Source: Caldilineaceae bacterium (GTDB lineage: Bacteria; Chloroflexota; Anaerolineae; Caldilineales; Caldilineaceae). From it: 64,000 nucleotides of DNA. The notes below the pieces were generated by a model. The model saw only the letters and a list, made by a program, of their open reading frames with translations. It did not search any database and had not been told where the DNA came from. The DNA is taken from positions 263,475-327,474 of the forward strand of contig JALHQH010000006.1 in assembly GCA_022842065.1 (NCBI GenBank). The letters are read 5' to 3'. Made by a program: the position numbers and the translations under genes. How positions within the stretch are numbered: position 1 is the stretch's first letter; each line of letters opens with the position of its first letter. Below are positions 8,756-16,185 of this stretch, in pieces.

Positions 8756-9826
8756 ATGGTGCAACCAGTACGGATTGGGATTGTTGGCTGTGGGCAAGTA
8801 ACCTTTGGTTCCTATGGTCGCACCCTTAAATTGTTGCGTGGCGAAGGACTAGTTGAGCTGACTTGGGCCTGTGATGTGATGGCGGACAAACAGCAATGTA
8901 TGTTGGATGAATTTGGTATCACCAATTTCACCACCGACTATCAAGCCTTGGTCAACCACGCAGAGGTCGACTTGGTGTTGGTGCTTACCTCCATGCGCCA
9001 ACATGGCCAGATCACCAAGGCCGCGCTCTTGGCCGGCAAACATGTGCTGGTGGAGAAGCCGATGGCGACAACGTTGGCCGAAGCCGCCGACTTAGTCGCC
9101 CTGGCCAGGCAGAGCCCTGGTTATCTCGTCCCGGCCCCCTTTACCATCCTCAGTCCCACCTATCAGGCGATGCATCACCGGCTGTTGGCCGGTGAAATTG
9201 GCCAGGTGACCTTGGCCCGCGCCCGCTACGGCCATGCGGGTCCAACCTGGGGGCCGTGGTTCTACCAAGAAGGGGGCGGCCCGCTCTTTGATCTGGGCGT
9301 CTATAACATCACCAGCTTGACCGGTCTGCTTGGCCCTGTCCGCCGTGTGATGGCGATGAGCGGCATTGCCCAACCAGAGCGCATCGTTGATGGCCGCCCG
9401 CTGGAGGTTGAAGTACCGGATACCATGCAGATCATGTTAGAATTTGGTGAAGCGACCTTTGCCACCGTCACCACCGGCTTTACCATGCAGCGTTATCGTT
9501 CCCCCGCGTTGGAACTTTATGGCAGCACCGGGACGATGCAACTGCTAGGCAACGATTTTAAGCCAAATGGCTATGAACTCTGGCTCAACCGTGTGGGTGC
9601 CTGGCAAAGTTTTGACGAAACCGCCCCGACCTGGTGGTGGACCGACGGCTTGCGCCATCTGGTGGAATGTATTCAAACCGGCACAGCACCGATTGTCACC
9701 CCGGAACACGCCTATCACGTCTTAGAAATTATGATCAAGGCACAATTGGCTGGGCGTGAAGGCTGTGCTTATCGAGTTGAGAGCACCTTTACCTTGCCCC
9801 CCTTGCACACAACCAAGTTTATGTAA
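8756..9826 (+). CDS. Gfo/Idh/MocA family oxidoreductase
   Basis: The start chosen is the ATG at 8756, behind AAGGAG, giving 356 residues. The N-terminal Rossmann motif GIVGCGQVTFGSYGR is followed by the family hallmark EKPMATTLAEA, in which Lys is part of the active site, and by GGGPLFDLGVYNI in the C-terminal substrate domain. Members oxidise or reduce sugars and cyclitols with NAD(P). The substrate here is unknown. A SAM methyltransferase gene follows after 21 bases on the same strand and may be co-transcribed. No Pho box was seen before it, so membership of the phosphate programme is not supported by the sequence. Confidence 0.88.
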   Translation: MVQPVRIGIVGCGQVTFGSYGRTLKLLRGEGLVELTWACDVMADKQQCMLDEFGITNFTTDYQALVNHAEVDLVLVLTSMRQHGQITKAALLAGKHVLVEKPMATTLAEAADLVALARQSPGYLVPAPFTILSPTYQAMHHRLLAGEIGQVTLARARYGHAGPTWGPWFYQEGGGPLFDLGVYNITSLTGLLGPVRRVMAMSGIAQPERIVDGRPLEVEVPDTMQIMLEFGEATFATVTTGFTMQRYRSPALELYGSTGTMQLLGNDFKPNGYELWLNRVGAWQSFDETAPTWWWTDGLRHLVECIQTGTAPIVTPEHAYHVLEIMIKAQLAGREGCAYRVESTFTLPPLHTTKFM

Positions 9827-9847
9827 CGTAGACAAGCGAGTAACCGT

Positions 9848-10513
9848 ATGGAAGCATGGAACGAAGCCTGGGCCACGGAAGCAGGTCGGCGGGAATGGTT
9901 GGAAGCGGATCAATTTGTGGTCGCGTTACTGCCGGCATTACGCGCGGCGAATGTGCAGCGCGGCCTCGATTTGGGCTTTGGGGTTGGGCGTCATGCCATC
10001 CTATTGGCACAACAGGGCATTACGATGTATGGGCTCGACGCCGCAGCGAATGGCCTCGCCTATGCCAATGCCTGGGCGGATCGCGAAGGGCTCTCCCTCA
10101 ACCTGCTCACCGGCGACATGACCAAGTTGCCCTATGCCGACAACTTTTTTGATTTGATCATCACCTGGAATGTAATCTACCACGGCACCATTGACGTCAT
10201 TCAACAGACAGTGACAGAAATTGAACGTTGCCTCAAGCCGGGCGGGCACCTCATCTGCACCCTTATTTCCCACTCGCACACACGTTATGGCAAGGGTAAC
10301 GAGATCGAACATAACACCTTTGTCATCCCCGACAGCGGCGAAAGCAGCCACCCCCACCACTACTTTAACCGCGCCGAGGCCCAACATCTGCTGCGTCATT
10401 TCACCCTCTACCGCTGCGAAGATGTTGACCACGCGGTTGATCAGTCCGGCAGTTATCACTGGCAAATTCATGCAACGCTCGCACAAGCTGCGGATGCTGT
10501 CAACGGATTTTGA
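9848..10513 (+). CDS. Class I SAM-dependent methyltransferase
   Basis: The 221-residue protein has motif I LDLGFGVGRHA, an acidic motif II in YGLDAAANGLAYA, GDMTKLPYADNFFDLIITW (motif III/IV) and LKPGGHLICT (motif VI), a complete methyltransferase type 11/25 fold. The acceptor is not recognisable. Its last codons and stop are formed by the left arm of an imperfect inverted repeat (10497-10522), so the C-terminus may have been remodelled by that repeat. It follows the oxidoreductase gene by 21 bases. Confidence 0.85.
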   Translation: MEAWNEAWATEAGRREWLEADQFVVALLPALRAANVQRGLDLGFGVGRHAILLAQQGITMYGLDAAANGLAYANAWADREGLSLNLLTGDMTKLPYADNFFDLIITWNVIYHGTIDVIQQTVTEIERCLKPGGHLICTLISHSHTRYGKGNEIEHNTFVIPDSGESSHPHHYFNRAEAQHLLRHFTLYRCEDVDHAVDQSGSYHWQIHATLAQAADAVNGF

Positions 10514-10620
10514 GAACGGATTTAGCCGATAGTTATGGTCAAAATCCGTTCTGCGTCTACCCCTAGAACGGATTTTGACAAGGTGAATCCGTTCAATCCG
10601 TTCTCAAAATCTGCTGACAG
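10497..10620. repeat. Imperfect inverted repeat with internal copies, 26-bp arms
   Basis: Arms 10497-10522 and 10595-10620 match with two mismatches. The interior carries further direct and inverted copies of agaacggatttt. The left arm overlaps the end of the methyltransferase gene. A related element with the same ends lies at 30403-30470. Confidence 0.8.
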
Positions 10621-10666
10621 TGTGCGTAATTGCTCCCTGCTAATGCTGCGCATGCAGGTTGAAAAA

Positions 10667-10720
10667 TTTAGGCTTGGTCATCGTAGCGGCATGGCATGCC
10701 GCTACGATACCAAGCCTAAA
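10667..10720. repeat. Near-perfect palindrome, about 26-bp arms with one bulged base
   Basis: Arms 10667-10693 and 10695-10720 are complementary apart from one extra base in the left arm. The core gtagcggcatg resembles the palindrome at 45589-45640 (gtagcggcaagg), so the two may be relatives. Confidence 0.85.
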
Positions 10721-10754
10721 GTAAATTATTACCCTTCATAAATAGATGCCAACT

Positions 10755-10829
10755 CAATGCGTTTTTTCATGCAATGGGCGCAAAGCGCCAACGCATTTCG
10801 CCTATCAGCTACCGAATTCATTCGGTAGC
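10755..10829. repeat. Two short hairpins upstream of the GDPD gene
   Basis: An imperfect aatgcgt/acgcatt stem encloses a ggcg-caaa-cgcc hairpin, and gctaccgaa pairs with ttcggtagc at about 10808-10828. The 336-base gap before the GDPD gene therefore consists almost wholly of inverted repeats. No Pho-box-like series was found in it. Confidence 0.6.
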
Positions 10830-10849
10830 CTAAACGAAAAATATAACCA

Positions 10850-11641
10850 ATGATCAATCTTCACAACAAAGCTGACCTCGCCGCGCGCCGACCGCTTATG
10901 ATTGCCCATCGCGGCGGTGTGATTGCGCCCGATGCGCCGGAAAACTCCGCCCGCGCCATCGAATTAGCCGCGCAACAGGGCTATGATTTGGTGGAACTGG
11001 ATATCTGTTGCGCCGCGGACCATGTCCCCGTCCTCTTTCACGGTCACGGTGGGCGGGGTGGGTTATTGGTGGACTGTGGCGTCGCGGGCAACATCAGCGA
11101 TTTTCCCAGCACGGCGCTGAGCAAATTTACCTATCGTGGGACTGCGCAAACGATCTTGACACTACAAGCCGCGCTGGATCTCTGTGTCAAGCACGATCTG
11201 GGCGTGATGCTCGACCTGAAGACCTTTACCCCCGACCCCTTGCCGGCAGACTATTTGCAGCGCGTGGTCACCCTCTTTGTCGAACGTGGCTTCGACAACG
11301 CCATGCTGACCCTCTCCATGCGCCCCGAAGTGCGCGCCGCCCTGCCCCCTTCAACCCTCTGGCCGATCCGCGCCGACAATCTAACCGCCATGTTGGCAAC
11401 GGGAGAATCACTGACGGGTTACTTCTGGTTTGACGACCCCGACGCGGTGACGGATGAAGCGATAACGCAGGTGCATGAACGCGGCGCGCTGACGATTGCC
11501 TGCATCAACAGCTTCCGCTATCCCGCTCATTCGTTTCAACAATTAGAGGCGGTTGACATTGCCCGTATGAAGAGTTGCGCGGTGGATGGCTGGCAGATCG
11601 ATTCGTTATATGGCCACTTTTTTGGATTAAAAGTAGATTGA
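10850..11641 (+). CDS. Glycerophosphodiester phosphodiesterase family protein
   Basis: The 263-residue protein carries the GDPD signature from the start: LMIAHRGGVIAPDAPENS (catalytic His-Arg), then VELDICCAADHVPVLFHG with the metal-binding Glu/Asp and the second catalytic His, and LGVMLDLKTF with a late acidic residue. These enzymes release sn-glycerol 3-phosphate from deacylated phospholipid headgroups. No signal peptide is visible, implying cytosolic hydrolysis after import. There is no convincing ribosome site before the ATG and no Pho box in the repeat-filled upstream gap, though the activity suits the phosphorus theme of the region. Confidence 0.9.
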   Translation: MINLHNKADLAARRPLMIAHRGGVIAPDAPENSARAIELAAQQGYDLVELDICCAADHVPVLFHGHGGRGGLLVDCGVAGNISDFPSTALSKFTYRGTAQTILTLQAALDLCVKHDLGVMLDLKTFTPDPLPADYLQRVVTLFVERGFDNAMLTLSMRPEVRAALPPSTLWPIRADNLTAMLATGESLTGYFWFDDPDAVTDEAITQVHERGALTIACINSFRYPAHSFQQLEAVDIARMKSCAVDGWQIDSLYGHFFGLKVD

Positions 11642-11791
11642 CTTGGGCCGCCTCACCTGGCTGGGATCGCACCGGTTAGCGGAGCAGCATGGCGATAGAT
11701 TGGTTGCTGCGTTGGTTTGTTAGCGTACGCTTCACCCACCTGTGCCGGGGACGTTAGCCCCCAAATGGGGACGCGCCCGCCAGCAGGATGA

Positions 11792-12058
11792 TTGGCCATT
11801 GATAATGATTATCGACAAGGTGCGCCATCCCCTAGACCGCGCTACAATGCTAACGTTGGCTTAGGGTTGCTGCTGATTCTGATTTTTAGCAGGGACCTGG
11901 CGACCGTGTTGACCGCGACCGGCCTCCTCGTTGTCTATGCCGGGCAGTTCTTTGCGCGTGTGCCGCTGCCGCTGCGGATCTTACAGATCCGGCCCCTGAT
12001 CAATGCACTGGTCGTTACCCTACAGGCCTTGCACCAAACCGGGTTGCTGGCGCTTTAA
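11792..12058 (+). CDS. Possible small membrane protein or gene remnant
   Basis: An 88-codon frame opens with TTG right after a stop codon. It encodes one or two hydrophobic segments (VGLGLLLILIF and TGLLVVYAGQFF) and ends in a leucine-rich tail. An AGGA lies only three bases before the TTG. I do not recognise it. It may be a decayed fragment of a larger membrane protein, since the rest of the 560-base gap (11642-12201) shows nothing else but a repeat. Confidence 0.25.
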   Translation: MAIDNDYRQGAPSPRPRYNANVGLGLLLILIFSRDLATVLTATGLLVVYAGQFFARVPLPLRILQIRPLINALVVTLQALHQTGLLAL

Positions 12059-12060
12059 AA

Positions 12061-12178
12061 CTAACCCCCTGCTAACCTCCCCCTGCTAACCTCCCCCTGC
12101 TAAGGGGAGGAATGGTTACGGGGTCAACCATTCCCTCCCTTAGCAGGGGCGCGGGAGGGGTGACTTGTCGTTAGTTAC
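12061..12178. repeat. Cloverleaf-like G/C-rich intergenic repeat, copy B
   Basis: Tandem copies of ctaacctccccctg are followed by taaggggaggaatgg, then accattccctcccttagcagggg. The internal hairpin halves match copy A at 8520-8635 closely (ggaggaatggt, ggggtcaac, attccctccctta). Outer arms are weaker. Confidence 0.75.
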
Positions 12179-12201
12179 AAGCACCGGCGGACTTTGCTTG
12201 A

Positions 12202-13083
12202 TTATGTCCAGAGGGCACGAATCCCAAAAAAGGCGACATCCTTGATGCGCCGAGCAATCTGCTTCACCAACGAGGCCTGGGGCGTGGTGGCAAAGGTCAT
12301 GCTCAGGATGATGCGCGTCTCGTTGGGGGCCAACCGGGTGACTTTGTGCAGCACCTTGGCCCCTTCAAAGACAATCAACGTATTGGGGTTACCGGCAATT
12401 ACCTGTTCGTGATCGCCTGTTTTGACCATCAGTTGCGCCGATGACAACTGTTCCGGCGCGTCATTCTGCTGGTTGACAATCGGCAGCAGCACAGTAAAGT
12501 GGCGGCCATTGTAAAAATTGTGATCATAGTGCCAGTTGATATGATCACCCGGTTGGGTATAGAAAAGCAGTGAGCACGCGCTTTGGTCTTCGATGGGGGT
12601 GGGATAGACGGTTTCGCCAATCAGGCGTGAGAGCAGATTGTGTAAATCCGCATGATTAAAAAAGGCAATCACCTTGGGCGCATGGTGATGCAGCGTTTCG
12701 TAGGCCACGGTGCCGCCCTGCTTATGGATGGGCAGATAGCTGCGTTCGGTCTGGCCGAGTTGGCGAATTTCGTCGTGCAGTTGTTGAAAAGCCGCGTCCG
12801 GCAAAAAGTTGGGCATTAACGCGAGATGTTCGGCAAAAGAGGGTAACGCCGGTGGTTGGGTGTGATCCGCGCGGCTGGTTGTCGCCGGTGCCAGGTTAAA
12901 TTGCGCGCCATGGGTGTCAATGGCGGCCTGCTGCAATTTGCGCAATGTTTGATAATGTTGCCGTTGTTGGCGAAATTTTTGGAAATAGAAGGCGAGGCCA
13001 AGTAATAGGAAGCATAAAATTGCGGGTGCCAAGGCGTTGGTGCGTTGGGTCTTCTGCATGGATTCCGGTTTAATCTGTGCCAC
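12202..13083 (-). CDS. Membrane-anchored 2OG-Fe(II) oxygenase (prolyl-4-hydroxylase-like)
   Basis: A GTG start with GGAG seven bases upstream gives 293 residues. An N-terminal membrane anchor (about 19-35) is followed by a linker and a double-stranded beta-helix domain. The iron ligands are visible as His185 and Asp187 in NWHYDHNF and His246 in GAKVLHKVTR, with Arg257 as the likely 2-oxoglutarate ligand. Such enzymes hydroxylate proteins or small molecules using O2 and 2-oxoglutarate. A putative Pho box with a near-consensus -10 GATAAT lies 70-105 bases upstream, so induction under phosphate starvation is inferred. The substrate is unknown; an organophosphonate- or lipid-modifying role is only a possibility. 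Confidence 0.82.
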   Translation of the reverse strand: MAQIKPESMQKTQRTNALAPAILCFLLLGLAFYFQKFRQQRQHYQTLRKLQQAAIDTHGAQFNLAPATTSRADHTQPPALPSFAEHLALMPNFLPDAAFQQLHDEIRQLGQTERSYLPIHKQGGTVAYETLHHHAPKVIAFFNHADLHNLLSRLIGETVYPTPIEDQSACSLLFYTQPGDHINWHYDHNFYNGRHFTVLLPIVNQQNDAPEQLSSAQLMVKTGDHEQVIAGNPNTLIVFEGAKVLHKVTRLAPNETRIILSMTFATTPQASLVKQIARRIKDVAFFGIRALWT

Positions 13084-13154
13084 GTTGTTTCTCCAAAAAT
13101 TTATCTATGGATCGATGGTTAACATTCAGGCTATCAGTGTTGATAGACCTGTTT

Positions 13155-13186
13155 ATTATCGCGGAAAAAGATTAACAAGATGTTGA
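13155..13186 (-). promoter_or_regulatory. Putative Pho box and -10 upstream of the 2OG oxygenase
   Basis: On the minus strand TCAAC starts at 13186 and TTAAT at 13175, 11 bases apart. GATAAT (13155-13160) begins 15 bases after the second repeat. The -10 is the best match to consensus in the set. Confidence 0.55.
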
Positions 13187-13223
13187 CACGCTACCTTTCA
13201 AGGCGTTGCAAAAGGAGCGCGCT

Positions 13224-13412
13224 TCAATCCCCCTTCAACCCCCACCGGCCATGACAAGTCCATCGCTGGTCCGCAGGGCGCTCATAGAAACGCAGCTCCC
13301 ACTGTACAGGCGCGTGTGGATCGATAGTTTCGCGCACCAATTGCTGGAGCGCTTCATGTTGCGCTGGTGGAAAGCCATAGGCAAAGCTCAAATGGAGCCA
13401 ATCTTTGCTCAT
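13224..13412 (-). CDS. Small protein of unknown function, translationally coupled to phospholipase D
   Basis: A 62-residue protein beginning MSKDWLHLSFAYG starts inside the stop of the phospholipase D gene (ATGA overlap at 13409-13412), a typical sign of translational coupling. It is rich in Trp, His and Arg, has no membrane segment or signal peptide, and shows no motif I recognise. It could be a phospholipase accessory or a free-standing hypothetical protein. It ends shortly before the Pho-box promoter of the next minus-strand gene. Confidence 0.55.
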   Translation of the reverse strand: MSKDWLHLSFAYGFPPAQHEALQQLVRETIDPHAPVQWELRFYERPADQRWTCHGRWGLKGD

Positions 13413-14605
13413 TCCACCGCCGCCTCTGCCCACCGTTGCTCGAACTCCTGCACAAAGTAGCCGGCAAAGGTCGCATCGTTAACCACGACAATATTCTCAT
13501 CATTATTGCGGTTGGCACTGGCGCTAAAATTAAACGAACCAAAGATCACCGTTGTGCGGTCGACAATGATGACCTTGTGGTGCAACAATGCCGGATTGCC
13601 ATCCAAGCGCACCTCGACATTGGCCAAACCGGCACCACGCATCAATGGATAGTAACCAGCTTCTGCCCCCACTTTTTCAAAGACGCCACGAATGAGCACC
13701 CCAGCATCGGCCCGCCCCAGCATCGCCTCGCCGATCTCTTCATTCGTAAAGGAGAAGGCCAGGAAGAGAATCTCCCGCTCCGCCCGCACCACAGTGCGCG
13801 CAATCACATTCACCAACTCCAACTCCCGTTCCGGGGCGAAATAATTTTCCAGCGCCAGGCCATGCAGCATCAACTGTTCGTTGGGCGTATTGGCCGGCGA
13901 CGTTGGGCCAAAGCTGCGCTCGTCATACATCTCATTCATCTCAGCCGTGTAGTTAGCCGCCAGTTCCGATGAATCAAAGCGCACAAAGTTATTGTTATGG
14001 CAATAAATATCGTTGGTCGCCAGATTCATAGAACCGGTCCACAGATAGTGCTGGTCGATGATAATAAACTTGTTGTGCATCAAACCGCTGCGTTTATCCT
14101 CCACCACGCTGACGCCATTGCGGCGCAAGCGGCGGATGCTCGCCAGATCGGCATTATCAGTATCGGTCACGATGCGCACGCGGATGCCCTGTGCTTCCAG
14201 TGCAATCAGCGCATCAACCAACGCGGGCGCATCGAGATCAAAGGCGGCGACATCAACCTGTTGCTGCGCCTGCAGCAGGTCGGCGGCGATCGTCGCATCG
14301 AGGCCGCCTTGGCGTGCCTCTTCTGGTGGACAGGTCGGTTGGGTAAAGTAAATTTGGTAGAAGCTGGGGGGCGTGGCCTTGGGCGGCAGCGGTGATGGGG
14401 TGGGCGGCACGGTCGTCGTCTCCGGCAATGTTACGCCTGCGGACGTTGGGTCGATTTGCCCATCCGCGGTCAGCACGACCGCGGCTAATTCTCGTAGTGA
14501 CGCGCTCAGATCATCGTTACGCCCGTTAAGCAGCCAGGCAAAGAGCAAAAGGAGGGCGGCGATGAAGAGGGTGACAGCACTGGCACTACGTAGGTTTAGT
14601 TTCAT
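13409..14605 (-). CDS. Phospholipase D-like protein with two HKD motifs
   Basis: The protein (398 residues from the ATG at 14605, or 411 from a GTG at 14644) has an N-terminal membrane anchor or signal segment (VTLFIAALLLLFAWLL) and a proline-rich linker. Two catalytic HxKxxxxD modules follow: HNKFIIIDQHYLWTGSMN and HHKVIIVDRTTVIFGSFNF. The layout is that of a secreted or anchored bacterial PLD/nuclease cleaving phosphodiester bonds of phospholipids or DNA. Neither candidate start has a good ribosome site. No clear Pho box precedes it, although the activity fits phosphorus salvage. A 62-codon gene overlaps its stop. Confidence 0.88.
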   Translation of the reverse strand: MKLNLRSASAVTLFIAALLLLFAWLLNGRNDDLSASLRELAAVVLTADGQIDPTSAGVTLPETTTVPPTPSPLPPKATPPSFYQIYFTQPTCPPEEARQGGLDATIAADLLQAQQQVDVAAFDLDAPALVDALIALEAQGIRVRIVTDTDNADLASIRRLRRNGVSVVEDKRSGLMHNKFIIIDQHYLWTGSMNLATNDIYCHNNNFVRFDSSELAANYTAEMNEMYDERSFGPTSPANTPNEQLMLHGLALENYFAPERELELVNVIARTVVRAEREILFLAFSFTNEEIGEAMLGRADAGVLIRGVFEKVGAEAGYYPLMRGAGLANVEVRLDGNPALLHHKVIIVDRTTVIFGSFNFSASANRNNDENIVVVNDATFAGYFVQEFEQRWAEAAVE

Positions 14606-14779
14606 GTGGTTAAAGGTAAGTGAGTTTGAGGGTTTATCAGTCACGCACGGTTTTGAAATGTACTTTCATTATGTGCCCTGCGTAACCGATTGGCAAACGC
14701 TACATTGCGCGGCTATCCGTTTTTTGCCCCGTTTTTTGCCACTGCCATCCTGTCTCGCGCTGCTGCAAATAAGAAGTAT

Positions 14780-14900
14780 CAGTAGACCGCAACGGTCTCT
14801 GGCTTCGACAAACCCTTCGCGCCCAAAGGCGCGCCTGGAAGGCAAGCGCCATTGGGCGTACGCAGGACGAAGCTCAGCCGCCGACCGTTGCGGTCTACTG
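14780..14900. repeat. Inverted repeat, perfect 18-bp arms
   Basis: Arms 14780-14797 and 14883-14900 are exact reverse complements, and the interior holds smaller complementary blocks such as ggcgcgcc. It occupies the 14606-14939 gap upstream of the phospholipase D gene; no gene was seen there. Confidence 0.85.
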
Positions 14901-14939
14901 AGTATAATTGTGCCCGCAAGCCAATCGCACCGCTGAGAT

Positions 14940-14982
14940 TTAACCTTTATTTGACAAGCTGTTAACACGAGCGATTGACAAT
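14940..14982 (+). promoter_or_regulatory. Putative Pho box and -10 facing the glgP remnant
   Basis: TTAAC (14940), TTGAC (14951) and TTAAC (14962) keep an exact 11-base period. GACAAT (14977-14982) starts 15 bases after the last repeat. The next recognisable coding material downstream is a glycogen phosphorylase fragment and then the DUF3592-like gene. Confidence 0.6.
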
Positions 14983-15115
14983 AGCTGGTATGAATCTCTA
15001 ACCTGCGCTACGCTGCTCTGATTGAACACCTGCCAATTACTTTATGAGTAAATTCTATGAGTAAACGATGGTTTTACGGCGACCGCGGTCTAGCGCGCTT
15101 TGGAGGAGCTGACTC

Positions 15116-15190
15116 ATGTTGACACGCTTGCTTAAGCCCGGCAGCACCCCCAGGGCAGTAAAGAGGCCTAGCGGTCGCTTCGGCGAGTAA
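15116..15190 (+). other. Short ORF (24 codons) with good ribosome site, upstream of the glgP remnant
   Basis: An ATG at 15116 follows GGAGGA by eight bases and opens a basic 24-residue peptide (MLTRLLKPGSTPRAVKRPSG and on). It ends inside the decayed glycogen phosphorylase frame. It may be a new start on a broken gene or a chance ORF; I would not claim a product. Confidence 0.25.
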
Positions 15191-15509
15191 CGACTACCAG
15201 GGCAACCCGGCATTGAAACGGGTAATCGACAGCATTGCCGGTGGTGCCTTCTCGCATGGCGATCCCAATCTTTTCCGCCCGATTGTCGATAGCTTGCTTT
15301 ACAACGACGAATTCTTACTGCTCGCCGACTATGCTTCGTACAGCGCGTGCCAGACCCAGGTCGATGCCGCCTATCGCAACCTCGACCAGTGGACACGCAT
15401 ATCGATCCTCAACACCGCACGCTGCGGCTTCTTCTCCTCGGATCGCACGATCCGCCAATATTGCCAGGAGATCTGGAAGGTGACGCCGGTGCCGGTACCA
15501 CGAGGTTAA
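15162..15509 (+). pseudogene. C-terminal remnant of glycogen/maltodextrin phosphorylase
   Basis: The open frame from 15162 encodes only the last 110 or so residues of an alpha-glucan phosphorylase: NDYQGNPALKRVIDSI, GDPNLFRPIVDSLL, YNDEFLLLADYASY, then DQWTRISILNTARCGFFSSD, RTIRQYCQEIW and KVTPVPVP. The catalytic core and the pyridoxal-phosphate Lys region are absent, and a stop (15159-15161) closes the frame upstream. A full enzyme has over 800 residues, so this is a deletion remnant. It stands directly behind a putative Pho promoter. In intact form the enzyme would consume phosphate to release glucose 1-phosphate from glycogen. Confidence 0.8.
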
Positions 15510-15520
15510 GACTTTTGCTG

Positions 15521-16042
15521 ATGGATCACAGTGACTATTTAATGCTAACTACCAATGCCCAAGCCATTTTTCTGATGTATGAGCAGAACCGCGCCTTTCT
15601 CCAGGACGGTACCGGCAAAGTCTATTCACCGGTCGAGGATGTAAAAAGTTTCATCCTCCTCGTGGCTTTGCTGGATCTCATCCTGTTCTTCTTTTTGGGA
15701 TGGTACAGTTGGCAGTGGTGGCAATTAGGCGTTGGCTATGGGGTCGCGCTGATCTTGTTATGGGTCGGCGGCTTCTACCTGCCTCACTACTACCGCCAAC
15801 GGCTCCAAACCATTTTAGCGCAAGGGCAAGTGGTGATTGGCTGCGTTTTGACGACGGTCGGCAGGGTTGAAGAAAGCGGTTACAAGGTTGCGGTCACTTA
15901 TGAATTTATGGCACCCACCGGTCAAGTCATCCAAGGACACAGCGCGGAAATCCGTAATGATTTACAGGCAAAGACGCTGCCGGCGGCCGGCACGCCGGTT
16001 GCTGTGCTGTATGTCTCGGCAGAAGACTTTTTTCTGCTCTAA
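15521..16042 (+). CDS. DUF3592-like membrane protein
   Basis: From the ATG at 15521 the protein has 173 residues: a short N-terminal part, two membrane segments (about 47-63 LLVALLDLILFFFLGWY and about 70-88), and a C-terminal soluble beta domain with GQVVIGCVLTTVG, VAVTYEFMAPTGQ and GTPVAVLYVSAED. This two-TM plus beta-barrel-like tail resembles DUF3592 proteins, whose role is unknown. The upstream frame overlaps the phosphorylase remnant, so the earlier in-frame starts are not credible. It could be driven by the Pho promoter at 14940-14982 now that the phosphorylase body is gone (inference). Confidence 0.65.
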   Translation: MDHSDYLMLTTNAQAIFLMYEQNRAFLQDGTGKVYSPVEDVKSFILLVALLDLILFFFLGWYSWQWWQLGVGYGVALILLWVGGFYLPHYYRQRLQTILAQGQVVIGCVLTTVGRVEESGYKVAVTYEFMAPTGQVIQGHSAEIRNDLQAKTLPAAGTPVAVLYVSAEDFFLL

Positions 16043-16105
16043 TCGCGCGCTAGGCACCATCAAGATCAGTGATGCACAACGAGAGCGCTTGTGCATTGAC
16101 AAACT

Positions 16106-16148
16106 TTAACCGTCGCTTGATAAGCGCTTAACCTCGACCAGTTATCCT
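16106..16148 (+). promoter_or_regulatory. Putative Pho box and -10 upstream of the nucleotide pyrophosphatase/alkaline phosphatase gene
   Basis: TTAAC (16106), TTGAT (16117) and TTAAC (16128) are 11 bases apart; a further TTGAC lies at 16096, one base out of phase. TATCCT (16143-16148) starts exactly 15 bases after the last repeat. The gene starts at 16186 behind AAGGAG. Confidence 0.65.
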
Positions 16149-16185
16149 CCTTGCAAACCCAATCCATTCACAGCAAGGAGTCTCC

